Origin: Phycisphaerales bacterium UBA854
GTDB taxonomy: Bacteria > Planctomycetota > Phycisphaerae > Phycisphaerales > SM1A02
Assembly (NCBI GenBank): GCA_002295885.1
Contig: DBGM01000045.1
Span: forward strand, 27,637-72,391
Direction: 5' to 3'
Length of the DNA stretch: 44,755 nucleotides
Below the pieces are notes generated by a model. The model saw nothing but the letters and a program-made list of their open reading frames with translations. It had not been told where the DNA came from and ran no database searches. This document shows positions 1 through 10,472 of the stretch, piece after piece. Position numbers and translations under genes: made by a program. Position 1 is the stretch's first letter. The number at the start of each line of letters is the position of its first letter.

Positions 1-203
1 CCGATGTAGGCGGTGACTTCCTTGCCGTTGGAGAGCCGGACACGGGCCACCTTCCGGAGGGCCGAGTTGGGCTTCTTCGGTGTGACGGTACGCACCTGAA
101 GACAGACACCGCGCTTCTGGGGACTTCCACCAAGGTCACGGACCTTGGAGTTGGTCTTGGGGCTTCGTCGAGGCTTTCGTACCAGCTGGTTCGTCGTGGG
201 CAT
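1..203 (-). CDS. rpsL: 30S ribosomal protein S12, N-terminal 67 codons (cut by window edge)
   Basis: S12 sits at the interface of the small ribosomal subunit near the decoding centre and supports accurate tRNA selection. The reverse strand reads from an ATG at 203 and contains the diagnostic SPQKRGVC and TPKKPNSALRKV segments, followed by VRLSNGKEVTAYIG at the window edge. The lysine pair of PKKPNS, where streptomycin resistance changes usually fall, is wild type. An AGGAG lies 11 nt before the ATG. The gene is incomplete only because the window ends; rpsG and fusA often follow it in bacteria but lie outside the view. It is divergent from rnhA. Confidence 0.97.
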   Translation of the reverse strand, partial: MPTTNQLVRKPRRSPKTNSKVRDLGGSPQKRGVCLQVRTVTPKKPNSALRKVARVRLSNGKEVTAYI

Positions 204-239
204 GCGGTCTTCCGCTCCTGTAGAACATTCGAGCCGGGC

Positions 240-269
240 AGTGTACCAGACCTCCGCAGGCCAATTCAA
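240..269 (-). promoter_or_regulatory. Candidate sigma-70 type promoter for rpsL
   Basis: On the minus strand TTGAAT (264-269) is followed after 18 nt by TACACT (240-245). The bases just before the second hexamer are TGG, giving an extended -10 (TGnTACACT). This would start transcription about 30 nt before the rpsL ATG. It lies in the 161-nt divergent gap between rpsL and rnhA, where nothing else was recognised. Assigned by eye only. Confidence 0.4.
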
Positions 270-364
270 GGGCTCTCCGGGCAACCGACGCCCGTGGAGG
301 CAGGCGGTACCATGTAGCGGAAGGGGAATTCACCCCTCAGGCACCACGGAAGGCGAATTTCGGC

Positions 365-832
365 ATGGAAGACCGAACGGACTACACCCTATATACGGAC
401 GGTGCATGCTCGGGAAACCCCGGGCCGGGCGGCTGGTCCTACATCCTCGTCCACGCGGATGGAACGGAGACCGTCGAGTACGGCGGGGATCCGGCCACCA
501 CCAACAACCGGATGGAGATGCTGGCGGTCATCGAGGGACTACGCAGCATCGGCCAACCGGCGAGTGTCCAGGTCCACTCGGACAGCAAGTACGTGGTCGA
601 CGGCCTCGCATCCTGGTTGGATCGCTGGCTGGCCAATGGCTGGAAGACGTCGCAGAAGAAGCCGGTGCTCAACCAGGACCTGTGGGAGGCTCTGGACGAA
701 CTGCGCAACGTGCATCGGATCTCGACCCACTGGGTTCGCGGGCACTCGGAGCATCCTGAGAATGAACGCTGCGATCGCCTTGCCGTTCAGGGTCGGGATG
801 AAGCTGCTCGTGGTGGCGGAAACAACGTGTGA
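365..832 (+). CDS. rnhA: Ribonuclease HI
   Basis: Cleaves the RNA strand of RNA-DNA hybrids, removing R-loops and Okazaki primers. The 155-aa product has the normal length of bacterial RNase HI. The four catalytic acidic residues are all visible: D12 in YTDGACSGNPGPGGW, E51 in NNRMEM, D73 in SDSKYV and D137 in ENERCDRLA. The basic substrate-binding protrusion (WLANGWKTSQKKPVLNQDLW) is present, so this is a full type 1 enzyme. It is the first gene of a plus-strand run and ends 36 nt before the preferred purL start. A GGAAGG lies 11 nt upstream of the ATG. Confidence 0.95.
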   Translation: MEDRTDYTLYTDGACSGNPGPGGWSYILVHADGTETVEYGGDPATTNNRMEMLAVIEGLRSIGQPASVQVHSDSKYVVDGLASWLDRWLANGWKTSQKKPVLNQDLWEALDELRNVHRISTHWVRGHSEHPENERCDRLAVQGRDEAARGGGNNV

Positions 833-868
833 TCGATATTCTCGTCCTAGCTCGGGATGGAGCCCGTC

Positions 869-3787
869 ATGACCGTTCATCGCATCGAGGTACGCCCCAG
901 CAGTGATGCTGGAGATCCACGCGGTGCAGCCGCCTGCCAGTCGGCTCGCACGGCATCGCTGGACGCGCAGCCCGAGTCCGTACAGGCCACCGCCATCTAC
1001 CTGATCGAGGGTGAACTCGACACCGATGCGGTTCGTCGGGTCGCGGACGAATTGCTGAGCCATCCCGTAACCGAACGGGCGGTGGTCGGTGCATCCGAGC
1101 CCCGCGCCGATTCGCTGGTCGAGGTCCATCCCCAGCCCGGGGTGATGGATCCCGAGGCGGAGGCCGTGGAACTCGGAGTGAGGAGCCTGTTGGGTGTCGA
1201 CGTCACGGTCCGGACCGGCCGCCGTTTCGATGTGGATGGTCTCGATCAGGGACAGGCCCGCACGTTTGCCGAACGATGTCTCGCCAACACCCTGATTCAC
1301 GATGTCCACGACGCTCCGTACCACCCCGAGCAGTTCGAGTCGGGGCACGATCGGGAAGCCGAGGTCCGGACGGTCCCGCTCCTGGAGCTCGACGACGAGG
1401 CGCTGCAGCGACTTTCGCGCGAAGCCCACCTCTTCCTGAGTCTCGACGAGATGCAGGCCCTGCAGGAAGCCTACCGCTCCATGGGTCGTGATCCGCGCGA
1501 GATCGAACTGGAGACGCTCGCGCAGACCTGGTCCGAGCACTGCGTGCACAAGACACTCAAGGCACGGGTCGAATACCACGGGCCGCTGCCCGGTGATCTC
1601 GATCGGTTCGGTCATGAGGTCGTCGGCGAGGAGGTGGTCCGAATCGACAACCTGCTTGGTTCGACCATCGCCGCGGCGACCAAGGAACTGATGGCGGACG
1701 GAATCGACTGGTGTCTGTCCGTGTTCGTGGACAATGCGGGCATCATCGCCTTCGACGAGGAGCACGCGGTCTGCTTCAAGGTCGAGACGCACAACCATCC
1801 TTCCGCCCTGGAGCCGTACGGCGGTGCCGCAACCGGCATCGGTGGCTGCATCCGGGACATCATCGGCACCGGCCTGGCGGCGCGCCCGATCGCGGCCAGC
1901 GATGTCTTCTGCGTCGGACATCTCGACACCTGGGCGCCGGACACGGATCGTCCGCTTCCCACGGGTTGTCTGCACCCCCGCCGCATCCTGTCCCAGGTCG
2001 TCGCGGGCGTCCGCGACTACGGCAACCGGATGGGCATTCCCACCGTCAACGGCACCGTGTGGTTCGACGACGACTACGTCGGCAATCCACTCGTCTACTG
2101 CGGATGCGTGGGGGTGATGCCCCGCGACCGGGTGACGGGTGATCCCCGGCCGGGCGATCTGATCGTCGCTCTGGGCGGCCGGACGGGTCGGGACGGCATC
2201 CACGGCGCGACGTTCTCGTCCGCCGAGCTGACGGACACCCACGTCGACGAGTTCTCGCACGCCGTCCAGATCGGCAATCCGGTGACGGAGAAGAAGGTGC
2301 TCGACGCGATCATGGAGGCGCGGGATGCGCCGGGCGGCTGTCTCTACAGCTCCATCACCGACTGCGGCGCCGGCGGATTCTCCAGTGCGGTGGGCGAGAT
2401 GGGGGAGGAGCTCGGTGCGACGGTGCAGTTGGAGGCGGCTCCGCTGAAGTACCAGGGGCTGACGCCCACCGAGATCTGGATCTCCGAGGCGCAGGAACGA
2501 ATGGTGATGGCGGTTCCGGAGGAACGGCTGTCCGCCCTGCAGGAGATCTGCGACGCACACGACGTCGAGCTGTGCGTGCTGGGAACCTTCGGTACGCCCG
2601 ACCGCGAACTGATCCTGAACTGGCACGATGTGGAGTTCGGGCGACTGCCCATGTCCCTGCTGCACGACGGACTGCCGGATCGGATCCGGGTCGCCCGGTG
2701 GCAGCCGGTGGAACCGGCCCGGCCGGCGACGGATGTCGCGCCGCCCTCGATCGACGTCGCACTGCAGCGACTGCTTGCGCACCCCAACATCGCCTCCAAG
2801 CGCTGCATCATCGAACAGTACGACCACGAGGTGCAGGGCCGGAGCGTGATCCGCCCCCAGGTCGGCCCCTACGGGAACGGCCCCTCCGACGCGGCGGTTC
2901 TCCTCCCCGTGGCGGGTTCCACCCGCGGCCTGGCGGTGGCCAATGGCCTCGCCACCGGACTGCAGGACGATCCCTGGCGCATGGCGGTCGCGGCTCTCGA
3001 CGAGTGCGTTCGGAATCTGGTCTGCGTCGGCGCCGATCCGGAGCGGATCGCGGTGCTCGACAACTTCTGCTGGCCCGGCTGCGACGACGAGCAGCGCATG
3101 GGAGAGCTCGTGCGCGCGGCGGAGGGCTGCCGGGATGCAGCACTCGCCTACCGGACGCCCTTCATCTCCGGCAAGGATTCCCTCAACAACCAGTTCACGA
3201 CGGACGACGGTCGAACCATCCGCATTCCGCCGACCCTCCTGATCTCCGGCTTCGGCATCGTCGATGACGTCCGGCGGTGCATCACCATGGATGCCAAGCA
3301 GCCGGGTTCGAGGCTGGTGCTGGTCGGCGACACGACCGCGGCGATGGGTGGGTCCCAGTTCATGGACCTGTATCCGATCCGCGAGCAGGACGGGACACTT
3401 CCGGAACTCGACCTCGAGACGGGGCCCCGGACCGCCCGAGCGGTGGCCGCGGCCATCGCGGCGGGACTGGTTCGATCGGCCCACGACTGCAGCGAGGGCG
3501 GAGTGCTCGTCGCCGCGGCCGAAATGGCCTTCGCCGGTGGACTCGGACTTTCGCTCGATCTCGACTCCGTGCACCCGGATCCGATCGTCGCGGCCTTCGC
3601 GGAGACGCCGGGCCGGTACCTGCTCGAGGTCCGCGACGAGGACGTGTCCGCGCTCGAAGCGGCCCTGGGCGATGCGGCGTGCCGCGTCATCGGCCGGTTC
3701 GACGACGGCGGACGATTGGAATGCAGCGGTTGCGATGCATCCATCGACGAACTCCGTGACCTCTGGTCAGGAACGATCAACTGGTAA
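869..3787 (+). CDS. purL: Phosphoribosylformylglycinamidine synthase, synthetase subunit with N-terminal tandem PurS-like region
   Basis: Catalyses the ATP-dependent conversion of FGAR to FGAM in purine synthesis, using ammonia from the PurQ glutaminase. Residues 1-145 look like two PurS-like units in tandem: the first holds DPRGAA and YLIEGELD, the second HPQPGVMDPEAEA and FDVDGLDQGQA. The synthetase body follows, with TWSEHC near residue 220 and ETHNHPSALEPYGGAATGIGG further on. The total is 972 aa, longer than a small PurL (about 740) and shorter than a large PurL with fused glutaminase (about 1,300). ATG 869 has a GGAG 6 nt before it; an in-frame ATG at 857 lacks one. purQ follows after 26 nt, which completes the enzyme. 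Confidence 0.95.
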   Translation: MTVHRIEVRPSSDAGDPRGAAACQSARTASLDAQPESVQATAIYLIEGELDTDAVRRVADELLSHPVTERAVVGASEPRADSLVEVHPQPGVMDPEAEAVELGVRSLLGVDVTVRTGRRFDVDGLDQGQARTFAERCLANTLIHDVHDAPYHPEQFESGHDREAEVRTVPLLELDDEALQRLSREAHLFLSLDEMQALQEAYRSMGRDPREIELETLAQTWSEHCVHKTLKARVEYHGPLPGDLDRFGHEVVGEEVVRIDNLLGSTIAAATKELMADGIDWCLSVFVDNAGIIAFDEEHAVCFKVETHNHPSALEPYGGAATGIGGCIRDIIGTGLAARPIAASDVFCVGHLDTWAPDTDRPLPTGCLHPRRILSQVVAGVRDYGNRMGIPTVNGTVWFDDDYVGNPLVYCGCVGVMPRDRVTGDPRPGDLIVALGGRTGRDGIHGATFSSAELTDTHVDEFSHAVQIGNPVTEKKVLDAIMEARDAPGGCLYSSITDCGAGGFSSAVGEMGEELGATVQLEAAPLKYQGLTPTEIWISEAQERMVMAVPEERLSALQEICDAHDVELCVLGTFGTPDRELILNWHDVEFGRLPMSLLHDGLPDRIRVARWQPVEPARPATDVAPPSIDVALQRLLAHPNIASKRCIIEQYDHEVQGRSVIRPQVGPYGNGPSDAAVLLPVAGSTRGLAVANGLATGLQDDPWRMAVAALDECVRNLVCVGADPERIAVLDNFCWPGCDDEQRMGELVRAAEGCRDAALAYRTPFISGKDSLNNQFTTDDGRTIRIPPTLLISGFGIVDDVRRCITMDAKQPGSRLVLVGDTTAAMGGSQFMDLYPIREQDGTLPELDLETGPRTARAVAAAIAAGLVRSAHDCSEGGVLVAAAEMAFAGGLGLSLDLDSVHPDPIVAAFAETPGRYLLEVRDEDVSALEAALGDAACRVIGRFDDGGRLECSGCDASIDELRDLWSGTINW

Positions 3788-3813
3788 CCCGGGCCCTCGA
3801 GGATGCTGTGACC

Positions 3814-4638
3814 ATGAAGCCGCGAGCACTGATCATCACCACCGCAGGCATCAACTGCGACCGGGAACTGGCCGAAGCATTCGAACTCGCGGGCGCCGAG
3901 CCCGTCTCGATCCATCTGAACCGGCTGACCGCGGATCCGACCATCGTGGACGACTTCGCGCTCGTGGGGCTGCCCGGAGGCTTCAGCTACGGCGATGCGG
4001 TGGCCGCGGGGCGGATCGCCGCCCAGGTGATGCGGACCGGACTCTACGACGCCTTCCGCCGGGCCCTCGATCGAGGTGTGCCCATGATCGCGCCATGCAA
4101 CGGATTCCAGATCGCCGTGCAGGTCGGTCTGCTTCCCGGTCCGCGCGACGAGGAGTCGGTCGCCGATCGCCCCCCGGTGCCCAGCGTCGCGCTGGCGGAC
4201 AACGAATCGGCCCGGTTCATCGATCGATGGGTGGGCATCGAGGTCCCTGCGGACACCCGGTGCGTCTGGACGCGGGGGCTCGACATGTCCCCCGAGACCG
4301 CCGTGCTTCCGATCGCCCACGGTGAAGGTCGATTCGTCGCTTCCGCGGAACAGCTCGAAGAACTCGAACGAATGCAGTGCGTCGCCGTCCGCTACGCCCC
4401 CGAGGACAATCCGAACGGTTCAATGGGGCATGTGGCCGGCATCTGCGACCGCAGCGGTCTCGTCTTCGGACTGATGCCGCATCCGGAGCGGTACACCAGA
4501 TGGACATCGCATCCGATCTGGACCCGGCTCGACGAGTCCCTGATGCGCGTCGATCCTCCCGGACTCCAGATGTTCCGCAACGCGGTGAATCACGTGCGCG
4601 AGCATGCCAGCGCGGCGGCCGCCTGCGATGCCGGTTGA
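3814..4638 (+). CDS. purQ: Phosphoribosylformylglycinamidine synthase, glutamine amidotransferase subunit
   Basis: Class I glutaminase that releases ammonia from glutamine for PurL. Numbered from the in-frame GTG at 3808, the nucleophile is C97 in IAPCNGFQ and the His/Glu of the triad are H225 and E227 in MPHPERY. A GGFSYGD motif lies near residue 57. At about 274 aa it is longer than the PurQ of organisms with a separate small PurS (about 225), like the glutaminase domain of large enzymes. ATG 3814 has GAGGA 10 nt upstream; GTG 3808 is an alternative start. It overlaps the next gene by 11 nt. Confidence 0.93.
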   Translation: MKPRALIITTAGINCDRELAEAFELAGAEPVSIHLNRLTADPTIVDDFALVGLPGGFSYGDAVAAGRIAAQVMRTGLYDAFRRALDRGVPMIAPCNGFQIAVQVGLLPGPRDEESVADRPPVPSVALADNESARFIDRWVGIEVPADTRCVWTRGLDMSPETAVLPIAHGEGRFVASAEQLEELERMQCVAVRYAPEDNPNGSMGHVAGICDRSGLVFGLMPHPERYTRWTSHPIWTRLDESLMRVDPPGLQMFRNAVNHVREHASAAAACDAG

Positions 4639-5821
4639 TCCGTACTTCCTCGGCGGTTCCGATGGTGGCGAATACCAGGGTGAGACACCCTGTGCGGACT
4701 GCGGCTACGACCTCCGGGGACTGTCCATCGGCGCTCGATGCCCCGAATGCGGTGCTGCTCCCCAGTGGGATCCTGTCCTCGACGAACCACCCGAGGTGAT
4801 GATCGATCCGAGATTCCTGCGGAATCCCGACGGATCCGAATCCGGTCTCCCCGACGGGGGTGACGCGCACGTCGGCGGTGGGGAACGCCGGTGCGGAGAA
4901 TGCGGCTACGACCTGCAGGGTCTCCCGGCCGGGAGTCGCTGCCCCGAATGCGGGGTCGACTTCGACGCCGGGCGTGAACGCATCGCGGTCCGTTCGGACC
5001 TGATTCCAGAGGATGTGGCGATTTCATCCCGGTGGCGATGGGGCCTTCTTCTGCTCATCGCGTCCACCGCCGGCTACATCGGATTCGGTCTGTGGGGTCT
5101 CTTTCCTTCGGACACGGTGATCCACGAACTCGGAACCATCGTGTGCCTCGGGTCCTGGGGCGCCGGCTGCTGGCTCGCGATTCCGCACTCCGTATGCGGC
5201 GGTTCATCCGCCTGGGAAGCCGGTCGCATCGCGGGGTGCGCTGCACAGCTGCTCTGGCTGCCGATGTATCTCCTCACCTGGATCGTGCATGCAACCGGAT
5301 CGAGCCGGCCGCTGGAACTGCTGACGGGCGTCATGGGATTTGGAGCGGTGGCGGGACTGATCATCGTGCTGGCGCTCCTGTGCCGCATGGCCGGTGAGCT
5401 CTACTTCCGGGACACCGCCCGACTGCTGGGGCACATGGTCTGGATCGCCGTCCCCGTGGCGATCATCGACTGGTGGTTTCCGTGGCCGTCCCCGGGCGGC
5501 GAGGCGCTCTTCGATACCCGATTCAGCGTCCTGGGAACGGTGGTGCTTCTTGCGACGCTACTTCCGCTGTTCGTCATTCCCCTCGTGGTGTGCGTGACGG
5601 GATTTCGCTTCCTCAACTACAGCCTGTGGTCCGTTCGCCAATCGCGCCGTCGGCTCGGCCGTGAGGATCGCATCCGCGACAAGAAGAGTGCCCTCCAGGA
5701 AAAGGCCGTGGACGATCTTCCTCGCATCGAAGTGTGCGGACTCTGCGGAAAGACGTTTACCGGTCGATCCTGCACGGCCTGTGGACCGAACGAACCCCCT
5801 TCGGACATCCCGCTGGCCTGA
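4628..5821 (+). CDS. Membrane protein with two N-terminal and one C-terminal zinc ribbons
   Basis: Function unknown. The 397-aa product opens with a duplicated module: VDPYFLGG...CADCGYDLRGL...CPECG (Cys 22, 25, 38, 41) and IDPRFLRN...CGECGYDLQGL...CPECG (Cys 89, 92, 105, 108). About six hydrophobic helices follow (residues about 135-350). A third four-Cys ribbon, CGLCGKTFTGRSCTACG (Cys 370, 373, 382, 385), sits near the C-terminus. The repeated opening supports ATG 4628 over the in-frame ATG 4604. The 11-nt overlap with purQ suggests coupled translation, but no purine role is evident. The CGYDLRGL ribbon is a type I associate with planctomycetes; 41855-42868 encodes a single-ribbon relative. 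Confidence 0.8.
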   Translation: MPVDPYFLGGSDGGEYQGETPCADCGYDLRGLSIGARCPECGAAPQWDPVLDEPPEVMIDPRFLRNPDGSESGLPDGGDAHVGGGERRCGECGYDLQGLPAGSRCPECGVDFDAGRERIAVRSDLIPEDVAISSRWRWGLLLLIASTAGYIGFGLWGLFPSDTVIHELGTIVCLGSWGAGCWLAIPHSVCGGSSAWEAGRIAGCAAQLLWLPMYLLTWIVHATGSSRPLELLTGVMGFGAVAGLIIVLALLCRMAGELYFRDTARLLGHMVWIAVPVAIIDWWFPWPSPGGEALFDTRFSVLGTVVLLATLLPLFVIPLVVCVTGFRFLNYSLWSVRQSRRRLGREDRIRDKKSALQEKAVDDLPRIEVCGLCGKTFTGRSCTACGPNEPPSDIPLA

Positions 5822-5865
5822 CACCGGCTAGAATGCCACGCCACCGGCAGGATTGGAGAACAGCC

Positions 5866-6897
5866 ATGACCAGTGATGCGATGCGATGCGGAGTGATCGG
5901 AGTCGGACGGATGGGTCGGCACCACGCCCGCGTGTACGCCCAGCTCGATGGAGCGGAGCTCGTCGGCGTCGTCGACCATTCGGAGGAACGTCGAACCGCG
6001 ATCACCGAGGAGTGGGGCGGTACGCCGCTCTCCACGGTGCAGGAGCTGATCGATCTCGGTGTCGATGCCGTCACCATCGCCACTCCCACGATCCATCACC
6101 GTGAGGCGGCCGAGGCCCTGCTCGAAGCGGGCGTCGCCTGTCTGATCGAGAAGCCGCTGGCTCCGACGGCGGACGAGGCAATGGCACTGGCCGAAACCGC
6201 TCGGCGGTGCGAGACGACCCTGCAGGTCGGGCACGTGGTGCGCTTCGACCCGGTCATGCAGGCGATCAAGTCGCTGGGCCCGATCAAGCCGCGGCACGTG
6301 GAGGTGAGTCGCATCTCCCCTATGACCTTCCGAAGCCTCGACGTCAGTGTGGTGCTGGACATGATGATCCACGATCTTGATCTCCTGCTGATGCTCGTCG
6401 GCAGCGAACCGGAGGACATCCAGGCCAGTGGAGTGCCGGTGCTCAGCGACCAGATCGACGTCTGCAATGCGCGACTGACGTTTCCGGCCGCGGCGGAGGG
6501 ATTCCGGACCGTGGCGAACGTCACCGCGAGCCGACTCGCACTCAAGACCGAACGGAAGATCCGGATCATCTCCGAGGACCTCTACCTGTCGGCGGACTTC
6601 GCCGCACGCACCGGAACGGTGGTCCGGAAGAGTTCGAACGAATGCAAGCTGGAGGAGATGCAGGAACGCATCCGCTGCGGCGAGGACCTCAGTGACGTGA
6701 ACTACCTAGACCTGGTCGAGTTCGAGGAACTCACGGTCGAGGACGTCGAGCCCCTGCGTCTCCAGGCGGAGGATTTCCTCCACAACGTCCGGACCGGATC
6801 CCGCCCGTCCATCGATGCCGAAGCGGGCTTCGCGGCGGTTCGAACCGCAGAGCGGATCCTCGAGACGGCCCACGCGACGGGTGCGGTCGGCGTCTAG
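5866..6897 (+). CDS. Gfo/Idh/MocA family NAD(P)-dependent oxidoreductase
   Basis: Probable sugar or sugar-nucleotide dehydrogenase of 343 aa. The Rossmann loop GVIGVGRMG is at residues 9-17, and the family lysine is in EKP at 95-97. The central VLDMMIHDLDLLLMLVG stretch and the later KIRIISEDLYLS strand recall GnnA-type UDP-GlcNAc 3-dehydrogenases of lipid A synthesis. No lipid A gene is nearby, so the substrate is unproven. ATG 5866 has TTGGAGAA upstream; the reading frame continues upstream to 5734, but that part lies in the previous gene. A TAGAAT hexamer at 5829-5834 may be a -10 box. It faces rlmE tail to tail with a 2-nt gap. Confidence 0.88.
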   Translation: MTSDAMRCGVIGVGRMGRHHARVYAQLDGAELVGVVDHSEERRTAITEEWGGTPLSTVQELIDLGVDAVTIATPTIHHREAAEALLEAGVACLIEKPLAPTADEAMALAETARRCETTLQVGHVVRFDPVMQAIKSLGPIKPRHVEVSRISPMTFRSLDVSVVLDMMIHDLDLLLMLVGSEPEDIQASGVPVLSDQIDVCNARLTFPAAAEGFRTVANVTASRLALKTERKIRIISEDLYLSADFAARTGTVVRKSSNECKLEEMQERIRCGEDLSDVNYLDLVEFEELTVEDVEPLRLQAEDFLHNVRTGSRPSIDAEAGFAAVRTAERILETAHATGAVGV

Positions 6898-6899
6898 GC

Positions 6900-7577
6900 T
6901 CAGCTTCCCCGGGACCAGTCGTCCGGAACCGGCGGCGGGCCACCCGAGGGCGGTGGCGGCAGCGTCAGTTCCGCGTCCGCACGACGGTCCATGGCGACGA
7001 TGAACATCTCCCTGGACACGCTGCGCGATGCGGCGGGCCGCATGGCCTTGACGTCCTCGAAGCAGTCCTGGATCCGCTGGACGAGCTCCTGGAAGTTGCC
7101 GCCCTCGAAGGCCTTCATCACGAGGTGGCCGCCGGGACGGAGCAGCGAGCCGGAACGCATGAGGACGAGTTCGCACAGCGCCATCGATCGATGGTGGTCC
7201 GTGTCGCGGTGACCGGTGGTGTTGGGTGCCATGTCGGACAGCATCACATCGAATCGACGGGTTCCCCCGAGACCGGCCGGTGCCAGCAGCTCCTCGTCTC
7301 CGATGTCCCGTAGATCACCGAGGAGTACATGGACGTTCCGGCCGGGAAGCGGAACCATCTCGAGCAGATCGATGCCCACGACCGATCCGTCCGGTCCCGT
7401 CCGCTGGGCCGCGTACTCCATCCAGGAACCCGGTGCGCATCCGCAGTCGAGCACCGCATCGCCCGTCCGAATCAGGTGCCGCTTCCGGTCGATCTCGCTC
7501 AGCTTGTAGATGGCGCGCGAGCGGTAGCCTTCCCGCTTCGCTTCCTTAAACCAGTGATCGTGGAGTTCGCGTGCCAT
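6900..7577 (-). CDS. rlmE: 23S rRNA (uridine-2'-O)-methyltransferase
   Basis: SAM-dependent enzyme of the FtsJ/RrmJ family that methylates a uridine in the A-loop of 23S rRNA late in 50S assembly. The K-D-K-E tetrad is complete: K25 in SRAIYKL, D115 in LSDMAPNTTG, K155 in VMKAFEGG and E190 in REMFIVA. The SAM loop is DCGCAPGSW (44-52). The 225-aa length is close to the E. coli enzyme, with an extra proline-rich tail (PPPPSGGPPPVPDD). It lies 12 nt downstream of the lipoprotein gene on the same strand and is probably co-transcribed with it. Confidence 0.95.
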   Translation of the reverse strand: MARELHDHWFKEAKREGYRSRAIYKLSEIDRKRHLIRTGDAVLDCGCAPGSWMEYAAQRTGPDGSVVGIDLLEMVPLPGRNVHVLLGDLRDIGDEELLAPAGLGGTRRFDVMLSDMAPNTTGHRDTDHHRSMALCELVLMRSGSLLRPGGHLVMKAFEGGNFQELVQRIQDCFEDVKAMRPAASRSVSREMFIVAMDRRADAELTLPPPPSGGPPPVPDDWSRGS

Positions 7578-7589
7578 GCACGATCCGCC

Positions 7590-8360
7590 TCAGGGAATGT
7601 GGAAGAGGCCGTGCTGCTTCGGATTCGGTTTCACGACGAACCGGATGGATCCGTCCGTGGTGCGGATGGTGATCGGATTGGCTCCGTCGTTGAGGATGCC
7701 GTTGAAGACCTCCTCGCTCGAGTGCCCCCGAACGATCAGCTGGCCCGACTTCACGTTCACGCGCGAGGAGCCATGGTCCGCGTGGAGATCGAATGTTCCG
7801 CAGCTTCCCGGTGCGATGCGCACGTTCACATCCCCATCATTGGTGAACAGGGAGATCGGATCACGCAGCGGCTGGTCGGAGAGCAGCTCGATCCATCCGT
7901 CGGTGGTACGGACGTCGACCGGTCCCGTCACGTCGTCGATGAGGACGTCCCCCCGTCTCGTTCGGACGTGGATTCCGTCCGCGATCGGAATGCGCACCGT
8001 CACGTGGGCCCGCAGCAGGTGGGTCTCGTCGGAGTCCGACTGCACCCGAACAACCAGTCTCGGACCACGATCGTCGTTGTCGAGCTCGGTCGTCCACCGG
8101 ATCGAATCGAGCGCGGTTTCGGCGTCGGTGGTGCGGTTGATCGCATGCAGGGCTTCACCCTCGACCGTGACGTAGGACGGTCCGTGCACGGCCTTGATCG
8201 TTACATCGCCGGCGAAGGACTCCACGTGCACGGAGACGGGACCCTGGAGTTCGAGCGGTTGAAGATCCGGTTTCGCCCTGGTGGAGCAGCCCGTCGCCGC
8301 GGCGATCACCGAAAGCAGGCTCAGAAGCAGCGGGAGGGATGAATTTCGGGTCTGAGGCAT
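7590..8360 (-). CDS. Putative lipoprotein with DUF4097-like beta-helical repeats
   Basis: Predicted exported protein of 256 aa, function unknown. The N-terminus has a hydrophobic signal (residues about 9-23) ending in AATGC, a plausible lipobox, so C24 or so would be lipidated. The rest is rich in short beta-strand repeats such as VHVESFAGDVTIKAVHG, IHVRTRRGDVLIDDV, VDVRTTDGWIELLS and ITIRTTDGSIRFVV. This pattern is typical of DUF4097/adhesin-like beta-helices. ATG 8360 is preferred because the signal peptide follows it; the open frame runs on upstream antisense to thiC. No ribosome binding site is seen, and a TACAAT hexamer ends 8 nt before the ATG. Confidence 0.75.
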   Translation of the reverse strand: MPQTRNSSLPLLLSLLSVIAAATGCSTRAKPDLQPLELQGPVSVHVESFAGDVTIKAVHGPSYVTVEGEALHAINRTTDAETALDSIRWTTELDNDDRGPRLVVRVQSDSDETHLLRAHVTVRIPIADGIHVRTRRGDVLIDDVTGPVDVRTTDGWIELLSDQPLRDPISLFTNDGDVNVRIAPGSCGTFDLHADHGSSRVNVKSGQLIVRGHSSEEVFNGILNDGANPITIRTTDGSIRFVVKPNPKQHGLFHIP

Positions 8361-8368
8361 CGATTCGG

Positions 8369-8374
8369 ATTGTA
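8369..8374 (-). promoter_or_regulatory. Candidate -10 box of the lipoprotein-rlmE unit
   Basis: TACAAT on the minus strand differs from TATAAT at one position and lies 8 nt before the ATG at 8360. Transcription would begin almost at the start codon. No good -35 was found 16-18 nt upstream. Confidence 0.35.
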
Positions 8375-8433
8375 GCTTCGACGCTGCAGCGGTGGGCCCA
8401 GAGGGAACCAGCAGCAGGTAGACTGTTCGTGTT

Positions 8434-8514
8434 CGCTCGGGGCACAGGTGGTTCACCTGCTGAGAAGTACCCGCAGCACCTGATCCGGTTCGTACCGGCG
8501 GAGGGAACGCGAGC
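8434..8514 (+). ncRNA. Thiamine pyrophosphate (TPP) riboswitch aptamer
   Basis: Senses TPP in the thiC leader. The conserved core is readable: CGGGGC (8439-8444), a CAGGTG/CACCTG stem (8445-8459), CTGAGA (8460-8465), TACCCGCAGCACCTGATC (8468-8485), CCGG/CCGG (8485-8498) and GCGGAGGGAA (8498-8507). GCTCG (8435-8439) can pair with CGAGC (8510-8514) as the closing P1 stem. Position directly upstream of thiC is the usual one for this class. Confidence 0.93.
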
Positions 8515-8530
8515 ACGGGCTCCCGTTCCC
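8503..8530 (+). promoter_or_regulatory. Hairpin competing with the TPP aptamer
   Basis: GGGAACG (8503-8509) pairs with CGTTCCC (8524-8530), and inside it GAGC (8511-8514) pairs with GCTC (8519-8522) around an ACGG loop. One C-C mismatch (8510/8523) separates the two helices. The 5' arm uses the aptamer's GGGAA core and the 3' strand of P1, so the hairpin and the folded aptamer exclude each other. This is the expected ligand-free fold. Confidence 0.6.
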
Positions 8531-8546
8531 CTCCAACCACTGGAGG
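8530..8546 (+). promoter_or_regulatory. Hairpin sequestering the thiC ribosome binding site
   Basis: CCTCCA (8530-8535) pairs with TGGAGG (8541-8546) around ACCAC. The 3' arm is the Shine-Dalgarno sequence GGAGGA, 8 nt before the thiC ATG. Control at translation initiation, repressed when TPP is bound, is therefore likely. Confidence 0.7.
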
Positions 8547-8555
8547 AAGAGCATC

Positions 8556-10455
<1,900 letters not shown>

Positions 10456-10472
<17 letters not shown>

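Noticed and set aside
539..3574. A 1011-codon open frame antisense to purL
   Set aside because: It mirrors a GC-rich gene with all purL motifs on the other strand, and its translation is Arg/Gly/His/Asp-rich with no family resemblance.
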